Shown: positions 43,201 through 55,200 of the stretch, one piece after another | Numbering within the stretch: the first letter of the stretch is position 1 | How the letters are laid out: every line of letters begins with the position of its first letter | Source of the DNA: Tridacna crocea | Lineage: Eukaryota > Mollusca > Bivalvia > Cardiida > Cardiidae | Assembly: GCA_943736015.1 (NCBI GenBank) | Contig: OX031059.1 | Span: 54,385,159 to 54,449,158 of the forward strand | Length of the DNA: 64,000 bases | Direction of reading: 5' to 3' | Position numbers and translations under genes: made by a program | The notes under the pieces: generated by a model | What the model was told of the DNA's origin: nothing | The model's input: only the letters and a program-made list of their open reading frames with translations | Databases searched by the model: none

Positions 43201-46200
43201 AACTTTCAACAACCCTTAAGAAGAAAGCTGTGGAAAAAACTTTTGGAAAAGGAGAAAATGCCCGTAACCAGCATTTTGTCCTTCTCCCACAGTGTTTTCT
43301 AATCCTTCAAAGAGAGAAATCATCATTTTAGCTGCTTTTAATTTGTCATCTGCATATGCTTTCAATTTGGTAACATAAAAAATTTTGTCATTTGGTAAAG
43401 GAATTTATAATGTCTTAAAAGTCAGTCATGTGGTCAACAGTGATAAAGGGTGGAAGAGGTGTCAAACTGAGATAACAGTATACAGCAAGTTTCATGGAAA
43501 TCTGACCTCAAATACAGACTTTATCATGTAAATAAGAAATGTAAATTTTAAACTTGAAACGGCTACCTTTCCCATACTGTTTGTCGGATCTTTTTTAAAA
43601 TCAATAGGCTTAAAGCTATTGATAATATAAACAAACTGTGTAAGTTTCACCGCAATGTGACCAAAAATGAAGACTTAATCGTGTAAACAAGAAAAAGACT
43701 GACTGACAGACGGACAAACAACCGAAACCACACCATGACATAAGCTCTGCTGGCTTTCAGCCATTAGAGCTAAAAAAGGAATATCAAAGTGGAATTACTC
43801 AAAATCTGTGCTAAGTAGAGTTATTGTTCTTGCACACAGAACTCCCTAATATTGCAACAAACATGCATAGCAAGTTTGAAGTCGTTCTAAAATGAGATGA
43901 CAAATTTATACTCCGGACAAGCACTATGTGAGATTTTATGAAAATTTGAAAATTGTTTTGTGAAGGGTAGAAAACATTGTGGGAAAAAGAGAAAATGCTG
44001 GTTACCAGCATTTTCTCCTTTTCCCACGATGTTTTCTAAAGGCTTCTTTTTCAGGGGCATCAAGAGTAGGGATTGTGTGGTAATGGGATAACCGTTTACC
44101 ACACCACAAAAGTTTGGAGTGGTCCAAATTAAAAGCACTTGCAGACGACAACATAAACATAAGTCAAAAATTGAAATTTGTTTCCAGCAGGATAGAAATC
44201 ATTGTGGGAAAAGGAGAAAATGATGGTTAACAAGATTTTCTCCTTTTCCGACAATGTTTTCAAAAGGCTACTATCTCAGGGTTATAAAAACCAGGGATTG
44301 TTTGGTAAAGGTAAAAGAACAAGAGGGCCAAGAGGGCCCTGGATTGCTCACCTGAATTTTTGAGAGGGCCATAGCTTTTGTTTTTTGAAGGTATTGAAAC
44401 ACTGGAAACAAAATCTTATTGTGCCAAGCAATTTTTAAAAGGTCACCTGTAGGTGTCCTTTCAAAATCTGACCAGCTGTTTCAGAAAAGAAGAATTTTTA
44501 GGAGCTCCTTAATTTCCATACAGTGCAAGTAACCCCCATTCACCAGAGCAATGTTTCTTGACCTATCAAAATTTTGAGAATATATTTTGAAAAGGGTCAT
44601 TCAAGGAATATTTCCGTGACATAATTTTCAAATCTGACCAGCAGTTTCAGAGAAGAAGAATTTTCAAGAAATTCTTCATTTCCATATAGTGCAAGTAGCC
44701 CCCATTCACCAGAGCAATGTTTCTTGATGAATCAAACTTTCACGAACACTTTTTGAAAAGGGTCACCCAAGGAATATCTCTGTGAAAATTTTCCAAAATC
44801 TGACCAGCCGTTTCAGAGAAGAAGAATTTTTAAGAATTTTTTCATTGCCCTTTGGTGCAAGTAGCCCCCATTCACCAGAGCCATGTTTCTTGACGAATCA
44901 AAATTTCAGAAACAATTTTTGAAAAGGGTCACCCAAGGAACACCTCTGTGAAATTATTTCAAAATCTGACCAGTGGTTTCAGAGAAGAAGAATTTTTAAG
45001 AATTTCTTCTTTTCCCTATAGCACAAGTAGCCCCCATTCCCCAGAGCCATGTTTCTTGACGGATCAAAATTTCACAAACACTTTATAAAAGGGGTCATCC
45101 AAAGAACATCTCTGTGAAATTATTTCAAAATCTGACCAGCTGTTTCAGAGAAGAAGATTTTTAAAGAATTTCCTAAAAAATTCCATTTCGTAGCCGTGGC
45201 AACCAAAATTTTTGACAGAATCAAATTCTGTGAACACTTTTTAAAGAGGACCACCCAAGGAACATTCCAGCCAAGTTTGGTCCAAATTGGCCCAGCGGTC
45301 TAGGAGGAGTTGATGTTTAAAGAATTTTTGACGACGGACACCGGGTGATCCTAAAAGCTCCCCTTGAGCATGTGTGCTCAGGTGAGCTAATAAAAGAGTG
45401 AATTAAGATTGATACCATGGTACATTCGAGGTAACTATAAGGCTACTTGATTTCAGTTTTAGTATAATGCCTTTTGGACATGAAAATTCGATTCCACAAT
45501 TATGTTAGAGAAGACATTAAAAATTTCACTTATCTTTTTCATGTACACACGTCTTAACTATTGTCTTAAATTTTTCAACAATTTTCAGTTTTTTAGCAAT
45601 GTCAACCATTTTTGCTGGAAACAAGTTCTTTGCCAAAGAATCTTTGTAGAAACTCTGTAGAGGGCTATGAGTCAATAATTTCTGTGAAGCTTTGTTCAGG
45701 GAAGACATTTCAAAGAAAAGTCAATGCATGAATGGACATTGGACAGTCACACACAATCAAAGACCTGCACAAAGGCCACTGCGCCATGATATATATACGC
45801 TGGCTGGCCTTTGGCCAGTGGAGCTTAAAGTAGAGATATACCTCAAATTTTGGTCCAATCATCCCGCAGGGGCCACACCAGGTTGCAGTAAAATCAACTG
45901 CTACTTTTGCATTTTCCTTCAAAATGTTCAGGAATTCATCCTGAAATTGTAGAAATAAAAAATAATGATTGGCCCTTACAGGTGGCCCTTCTGATTTTAG
46001 GACAAAAAGTTTACAAAAATGCAAAAAAATCATCCTTATACTCCCAAAGCCTTTTAATTTGCTTTCATAAAATCCCAGTAGTCGAAAACCATCCGACAAC
46101 AAGAGAAATTACTGATTTACTATGGCCCAGGTCGCCACCAACTGGAGACATTCTATTTTTACATTTGTAATTTGCTCATTTACATACAGGAAATACAAAG

Positions 46201-49200
46201 ACGCAGCTTCAAACAAAGCTTCCAAAGAAGACATTATGAAAACTAATCATTATATGTTTGTTATGTAATGGAATTTAAGCCTTATTAGTCACATGCAAGT
46301 CAGTTGACATTCCGAAAATGCTTTTTTAATTTTTGGCGCAAAAATCTAGAAATACCTTAAGAGGTTACGTAGCCTTTTACCACATAATCTTGACTTCTAG
46401 TGACCCAGAGAAAGAAGCCTTCTGAAAACATTGTGGGAAAAGGAGAAAATCCTGGTAACCAGCATTTTCTCCTTTTACCACAATGTTTTCTTCCCTACCT
46501 AAAACAAATTTCAAGTCATTTTTATTTTGTCATCTGCAAATGCTATCAGTTTGGACCAGTAGAAAATTTTGTTGTCTGAGAAAGAGTTCAGGGAATACCA
46601 TAAAAAGAAGGGTTTTTTTTTTTCTTTGTAATTTTATGGGTATTGATTATTGATGATTTGTATTGTTTTTTCATATAAATTTCAGTGATATATGTATTTT
46701 TTAATTTTAGTGAAATGTTAAAAACCTCAATACCCACCTTTAAGAGATTGCTGTCATTAGTAATTCCAAATAGTTTTTACAAGCTAACATACAGAGTTAT
46801 CCTGATGCAAACTAGAGCTATCACTAAACGTGATGTGTATTTCCGGTACATATAAAGTTGCTCATGTAAAAATAGATCATGTGTGCTGTCGGTGTCGACC
46901 TGGGCTGTAGTGAATCTCTAATTTCTCTTGTTGTTGGATGGTTTTCGACTACTGGGGTTTTATGAAGGAAAATCATAAGGCTTTGGGAGTATGAGGATGA
47001 TTATTTTGTACTTTTGTAAAATTTTCGTCCCAGACTCTGAGGCCAGGGGCCACCTTTAAAAGACCCTAAGAAATAAGCCTTTTCCAACAATGTTTTCTAC
47101 CCTTCCTGAAACAACTTCCACGTTGGTGGTGTTGTTAGTACAGATAACTGTCTCCAAAGGCAATGTTACTTTTTGTCTGGTCTCCTCTGGATACGGAGAC
47201 GATCAAGTTGCGCAAGTTTGAACTCTCATAATTTCACAAATAGAGCACAAAACAAAGATTTAAACATACCTGCTGCTTGTGTATTTCATAATCCTTCAAT
47301 TGAAATACAAATATTTCCAATTTAAACGCTAAACACAAGAGAAAATCATGCAATTTATCTGTTACTTGAGTTATTCACATCCCCGAAAACACTCAAAATG
47401 GCCACATGCGATAAATTTGGTCAGTATTTTTTCCGATATTTACATGTAATAAACGACTTCTAGAAGATAAAATCACCATAATGTCTCATTATTGGGACTA
47501 GTGGTGTTGTCAGCAAATGCTCGATATATGTCTTTTTTTTTTAAACTGGTTCGGAAATTAAAATCGAAAGACTGAAATAAATGATATTGAATAAATAAAA
47601 AAAATTAATGGTATTGGGTTTCCATTGATTTTTACAGAACAAAACACAACATCTTTATAAAATTAATATCAAGTAGAAAAAATGGTCACAGTATTTAAAG
47701 CAAAAAGGCATTCTCAGTTAAATGGAGAAAACCTGATTGCCCAACACTATCGATTTGGTAGATTTTGCACAGGAATTGGACCAGTTTCATAGTATTTCAC
47801 TAACCTGCTTGATCCATATTGAATCTTGTTTCTTTTGTTTTGATAGGCTGCCATTAAAATTTGATATCTAAATTTATAAAAGTATGTAGTTTAGATCCGA
47901 GCCCCCATCCTTGTTTGTGTACCCCCAACTCCAGTTACCAAAGGGTACAAGAACTTCAAGCTAGAAAAAGCACAGCACACTTTATGTAATGAAATCCTAT
48001 ATATTGTCGATAGACACTTGTCCCATGGCTGTAACCCGACTTTAGATTAAAGATACAAGTAACGCTTTGTATCAGTATTTTTTTTCTCCAATGGTTGCAG
48101 ATACAAAATTTTGACTTGTGCAAATCTTGCAATTTTTTACATTAGCACCAAATACGGGTCCTACTAAAACACGCCATACCAGTAAAATATATTGTACCAT
48201 ACGCCATACAGATTAAAACACGCCATACCAAAATGTGCAATATATTGCATGCTTTCTTTTGTATTTTTATATTGAAAAACATATAATCTATCCTATCTAG
48301 CAATATTACTGGCCAATTTTCATGTTTGTCAATTTATTTGCCAATTAGACATTCTTGTACGGGACCAACTGGTGCCCATTACATCGTACATATTACATGA
48401 GCGCCATACAAATTTTGAGGCAAAAAACAACCAAATTAATAAGAATGTATGGTACAATATGCAATTATCTACTTAATTACGCGGTGAAAATTGCCCTTTT
48501 CTCAAGATATTTTCTAAAGCCTTATTTTTCAGGATCAGAAAAGAAATGGTCATAAGCAATTTCTTCTTGTTTTTTCACAAGATTTCATTAAAGTGATGAA
48601 ACATAACTGTATAAACTTCAGTAGTACAATGGAGTTATAGTTATTTACCTTCTGTAAATATCTGCTGTATGCTTGACATGCAGCCACGTAGGAAACGCCA
48701 TGTAGGAAACATTTCAAGGGGGGTGGGGGGGGGCTAACTTCAAAATACTGAGATTTTTTGCATGGTAGTTGCCTTGCACTAAAAACTTGTATTTTAGTTA
48801 CTATGATTTCAAAATTATTGGGGGGGAGGGGGCCTAGCCCCCCCCCCCTCTGTTCCTACGGGCCTGTCACGTACAGGTCTGCAACCTCTGTAAGACATGA
48901 AATAGAACAACATAAACTTGTAAATAAGTACCGTATATGCTCGACCATGAGACGCCTTCGCTTATAAGATACTCCCCTGACTTTGTGATTCAAAATCAAG
49001 GATTTCATTGATGACCTCCTATAAGACGCATGTAGACTTCACATGAACCATAACAATGCTAAAATTTTGATTATTCATCTGAATATATACCACACAGATA
49101 TTACGATCTATCGTCAGGTGTCAAAGTTGCATCATTCCAAAAATGAATAGCCTATATCTTAGCTGATCATACAATGATTCAGCTTTAATGCTATTCTTTT

Positions 49201-52200
49201 AAAAATTGGGGTGAAAAAGCATGATAAAAGTGTAAGGCATAGACCAAAACCACACACATTTTCTGTTGAAATAATCCTTTCAGGGAGATAAGGCCTTCGA
49301 CGGTTTGCTTTAAATGTTAATTGCCAATTGGTGTACAGACTTCTTATCTGGCCGACAGGAAGAGTTAAATCAAGGAACTAAAGTGCTCAAGTGTATTACG
49401 CTCAGTATGATGTAATTTAACTCTCTACCAAACGAAAGAAATTTGGACCGGTCCAGATTCAAAGGATTTGGAAATTATAAAAGTACCGGACTCAAAAACA
49501 GAATTTCATTTCATCAGCACTTCCACAGTTCAACACATTATGTTGTATATAAGTCTTTTTCTTCCAGGTTGTAAATACCACAAATTATATGGTAAGGGGT
49601 TAAATACCTATATGACGAGGATACTTTCTGGCCATAAATGATGAGTTATCACAATAGAGAATTGGAGTGTAGTGCTTACTAATTCAAACCTAAATTATAT
49701 AATCAGCAAACCTCTTCGTAAATTTAGGATGTGTTAACTCTTTACCAAATAATCTCAAGTTTTCATGACTGTGAGAAAAAACCCTTCTGAAAACATTGTG
49801 AAAAAAAGGAGAAATTATGGTAACCAGTATTTCCTCTTTTCCTACAATGTTTTCTACCAGCCCATAGCAAGTTTTAATCTTAGAATCATTTTAATTTTTT
49901 GTCTGCAAATCCTTGAGTTTGGACCAGTCTAAGATTATGTCTTTTGGTACAAATTTAACTAAAGTCTGATGTAATTTACTGCACTAAATTTATTGATTTC
50001 TGCCTGGGTAGTTTAACCCTTTACTCCATAGATACTCATTCCTATGCATCGCTTGTAGGAGCCTTTGGAAAACATTCTGGCAAAAGGTGAAATTGCTCGT
50101 GACGAGCAAATTTCACCTTTTGTCACAATGTTTTCTTTGCTATGAAATGGTGTCATATACACATAAGAAACAGCTTCATCCTTGCTGTTATTTAGGGTCA
50201 ATTAGAGATACCATAGAAATGCCTTATGGGGTAAAGGGTTAACCTATAAAAGTTTGACATCTTGCTGTAAGTATAAAATATTGATTTCATTTGGATGAAA
50301 TTAAATCGGAGGGAGGCGAAGCCGACCGACGATTTAGTTTCATACAAATGAAATACCGGTATGCTGGTATACTGAAATACCGGTATACTGATCAATAACT
50401 AACTTACAGTTTGCCCTACTTTCTAATTGACTGACAGCTACAGATGGGTGGAAAGAGCCATCACAAGAACAACAGAAAGCTCATTTCGCCACGCCTCTAT
50501 TGATTGAAGGTTGTACGAACGTGCGTTTTGAGTCATATGGCGTTAACCATTACTTATTCTTTCCTTGAACTAGTATCAGGACAATTATTTGCAGTCATGC
50601 TTATTTGGCATACCACGGGTGATGGTAGCCATCATATCCCTCATCTGTCACTGTGTCTGGTGGATTGATATGCGTGCAGCAGATCGGTACATTCATCGCC
50701 CAGAAATACGCCGGTTTACCATTCTGAAAATTGCCAAGCTCCTCTTACAAAAGAAAACTTAAGTTTCGATTTTCTATCGAAATCTTTCTAAACATATTTC
50801 AGACAACAAACAGTTCTTACATTAATTTATTAACATAGTTTATCAATTCTGATTGAAGTTTTAACCGACAAATAGATAGATGTGAATAACTTCATCGAGG
50901 TCGTTCATGTCGTTGATAAACGAATCACATTTGCCCGCAATGTATAAGATCACGTGACTCGCAGTTCAAATGGAAACGATTGTTATACGGACAAGGTTAG
51001 AAGTAGGTACGGAATCGGCCCAGTTTCATGCTCTTTGAAGTGATAGATTCAGCAATGGATACATGCTTTGAGCTGGTTGAGGATGAGAAATTTTATAGAG
51101 AATTTATTTTCCCTGACACATTTGACGTCTCTGTAACACAACAGTTACTGCGTACAATAAACACTCAAGACCTAGATCCATGTCCCTCTACAGTTGCAGG
51201 CTCACTGTCCAGGATCAGTTTCATTTTTAACCCATATGATAAGCATTATTTTTTACTACCATAAAACGATGTGTATAACACGCAGGCATGTATAACACGC
51301 AGGCCTTTTTCAGCATCATATCCGAGTAAAAAAGGTTGTTCGGATGTACAACACGCATCAAAAATTGACCATAATATCGTAACATGTGAAGCTCAGGTCG
51401 CTATCTTGAAAAAATGTAAATGGCGGTACTTTATCAAAGGGAAGTAACCATTTTTCAATCAAAGTGGAAATGGTAATGATTCGTGGTGTACTCGAGGGAT
51501 TATAAAAACATGCCAGCCTATGGCATGTTGCAAATTCACACATTGAACTGACGACCATATCGTAGTTAATCTCCTATTTTCTCACCTCGATCGACAAATG
51601 TGACAGGTGTGAAATAAACACAGATCTATATGATGTGAATCACGGTTTTCGTGAAAAGTAGCGATGAATTTTTTAAATCATTCATTTCTTTATCATTATT
51701 ATACTTTTTTTATAACTGTTCAATTTTAGCCATTAACAAAGAATAAAAAAAAATATGAGACGAATCAGACAATAACAGTAACTCAGTATTTATCATTCCG
51801 GGGTACGTTCGCCATTGCCAAAATGGCTGATAGAATCGGGAAATTACGAATCCTAATCCATAAATTAAGAATGTACAAGACTTAGTACTTTTTAACAAAA
51901 TTAAATCACATTTTTTTTTCTTTAAAGGGTTAAAATTGAAATAGAATGATGAAGAAAGTTAAAGCTGTGGCGAGAGAAGTTTGGCCATTTTTTACCCCCC
52001 ACCCACTTTTAACAGGTATCCTATATGAGATTACAACCGATTTTCAAGGAGGAGAAAAACATGGTTTTGCCTATTGTTGTCCCTAGTTTGAAATTATTCA
52101 GAGCTGAAAAAATGTGCGTGTTATACACACCAAAACACGGTACCCTGAGGCAGAAAGGCACATGAAAACATTGCGGGTAAAGGAGACATTGCTTGTAAGG

Positions 52201-55200
52201 AGCATTTTCTCCTTTCCTGCTATGTTCTTTTTTTTTTCTGTCTGCAAATGGTTTCAGATAGGACCCAAGCCAAATTTCCTAGCATGGTAAAGACTTCCTT
52301 ATCAGGGTCGTTAAAACCAGAGGTTGTTTGGAAAAGGGTTAAATATCACGCAGTCAAGTACAAGTTGTTTAGTCCAGATATTCATGTGGCAATTACGTCA
52401 CTTTCTTAGCGATGATGCAATTAGTTGGAATTAGTCCCCGCCCCTTTTCTACTACCGTATATGCATGGTATTTACAAAGACGAGCTAAAATACTGTTGGC
52501 CGAGCTTCACGTAAACTGGGATATAGGTGTATATAGGTCAAACATTTAATGATTAACGCTATGGTCATAATGTGAAACTGCCGCCTGCCGATTTTTAGAC
52601 ATCGGTGGATTCTTAAAATTACCTGCCGCCGGCCGATTTTTTACAAATCGGTGAGAGTGGTCATAAATAACTGCCAGTAAAAGGCCGCCTGGCGGATTCC
52701 AGGCGGCGGCAGGCAGTTTCTTAAGTTCGAGGGGTGTGGTATGTCATCAGGGTGTCGGCCGGTGGCAGTTAGGCGACAATCCGGCAGCCGTCAGATTTTA
52801 CCTGCCACCGCCCGGCGACCTGGCGGACACCGACCATTTACAACTGACACCGGCCGGCGATCGGGCGTTCGAACTGCCACCGACAGGTGCCCGCCCGATA
52901 ATCTGACGGCGGCAGGCTGGTTTACGGGGAATATATATAGCTAGATTGCTCTCGTATCACTACAAAGTGTTCTTCATTATTATCAACCACAAGATAAATA
53001 GTCTAATTTTTAAGAATTTTTTCCTTCCAACAAGTTGCCCCCTAAAGACAAGGGGCAAGACAAAGCGCCAGTACCGAAGCGCAAGAGACCAGAGCTCAAC
53101 CCAGCAATATGCAAGTCTCTGAGTCGCCCTGGTGCTGTTAGAATCGCCATGACGACAATTTCTTATTGTGAATAGCCTCGGATTTATATTCAGGGGCCGG
53201 GAGTCTGCACTCGGCAGATCGCTATCCTGCCACCTACCAACACCGACAGCCGCCTTCCATCTGCTTTTCAATCTCCGCCCTGCCGCCGGCAGGTATTTTG
53301 AAATCGCATGGTGGCATGTCGGTAGCATAACGGTAGCAGGCCGGATGCTGGAGAGTGGCAATTAGTTCCTACCGATCGCCGGCCGAAGATTAAAGGCCCT
53401 CGAACCCCTTGACGACCGAGTAAAAATCGCTCTGCCGCCCGTCTGCCGCTTGATTGCCACCGCGTGACCACGAAATGCGCCCGGCCTGCGCCCTGACAAC
53501 AGCCACAATTGGAAACAAGAGGGCCAAGATGGCCCTGGATCGCTCACCTGAATTTTTGAGATGACCATAGTCTATTTTTTTTTTTGAGGTACTGAAACAT
53601 TGGAACCAAATTTATAATTTTGCCAAGCAATTTTCAAAAGGTCACCTGTAAAAGTCATTTCGAAATCTGACCATCAGTTTCAAAAAGAAGAATTTTTAAG
53701 AATTCTTCATTTCTGTATAAGAGCAAGTAGCCCCCATCCACGAGAGCCATGTTTCTTGATGGATCAAAATTTACAAACAAGTTTTGAAAAGGGTCACCCA
53801 AGGAACATCTCTCTGAAATTATTTCAAAATCTGACCAGGGGTTTCAGAGAAGAGAGAATTTTAAAGAATTTCATCATGTCCGTATAGTGCAAGTAGCCCC
53901 CATTCACAAGAGCCATGTTTCTTGATGGATCAAAATTTACAAACAAGTTTTGAAAAGGGTCACCCAAAGAACATCTCTGTCAGATTATTTTAAAATCTGA
54001 CCACGGGTTTCAGAGAAGAAGAATTTTCAAGAATTTCTTCATTTCCATATAGTGCAAGTAGCCCCCATTCACTAGAGCTATGTTTCTTGGCCAATCAAAA
54101 TTTCGCGAACAATTTTAAAAAAGGGTCACCCAAGGAACATCTCTCTGAAATTATTTCAAAATCTGTCCAGCCATTTCAGAGAAGAAGAATTTTCAAGAAT
54201 TTCTTCATTTCTGTATAGTGCAAGTAGCCCCCATTCACCAGAGCCATGTTTCTTGATCAATCAAAATTTAACAAACACTTTTTGAAAAGGGTAACCCAAG
54301 GAACAAGTCTGTGATATTAATTTAAAATCTAACCAGCTGTTTCAGAGAAGAAGATTTTTTAAGAATTCCTTCATTTCTGTATAGTGCAAGAAGCCCCCAT
54401 TCACCAGAGCCACATTTTTTGACGGATCAAAATTTCACGAACAATTTTTGAAAATGGTCACCCAAGGAACAAGTCTGTGAAATTATTTCAAAATCTAACC
54501 AGCTGTTTCAGAGAAGAAGAATTTTTAAGAATTTCTTCATTTCTGTATAGTGCAAGAAGCCCCCATTCATCAGAGCCATGTTTCTTGACCAATCAAAATT
54601 TCGCGAACAATTTTTTAAAAGGGTCACCCATGGAACAACTCTGTGAAATTATTTCAAAATCTGACCAGCGGTTTCAGAGAAGAAGATTTTTTACGAATTC
54701 CTTCATTTCTGTATAGTGCAAGAAGCCCCCATTCACCAGAGCCACATTTTTTGACGGATCAAAATTTCACGAACAATTTTTGAAGAGGGTCACCCAAGGA
54801 ACATATCTGTGAAATCATTTCAAAATCCGACCAGCGGTTTCAGAGGAGAAGATTTTTAATGAATTCCTTCATTTCTGTATAGTGCAAGAAGCCCCCATTC
54901 ACCAGAGCCACAATTTTTGACGAATCAAAATTTCACGAACAATTTTTGAAAAGGGTCACCCAAGGAACATATCTGTGAAATTATTTCAAAATCCGACCAG
55001 CGGTTTCAGAGGAGAAGATTTTTAAAGAATTTGCTAAAAAATTCCATTTTGTTGCCATGGCAACCAGAGTTTTTGATGGAATCAAATTCTGTGAACAATT
55101 TTTAAAGAGGACCTCCCAAGGAACATTCCTGCCAAGTTTGGTCCAAATCTGCCCAGCGGTTTAGGAGGAGTTGATGTTTAAAGAATTGTTGACGACGCAC

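Noticed and set aside
45710-46102. 130-codon single open frame around exon 2
   Set aside because: Only 45842-45940 is thioredoxin; the rest runs through splice sites into mobile-element sequence.
48640-48700. Possible exon with donor GTAAATA (minus, A-Y-S-R-Y-L-Q-K)
   Set aside because: An ATG-initiated reading gives the wrong phase for exon 2, no acceptor lies upstream, and exon 1 at 57670-57693 fits far better.
52741-53568. Several long open frames in GC-rich DNA
   Set aside because: Stop codons are rare because of local GC content; frames overlap on both strands and are dominated by Arg/Pro/Ala/Gly from GCCGCC words.
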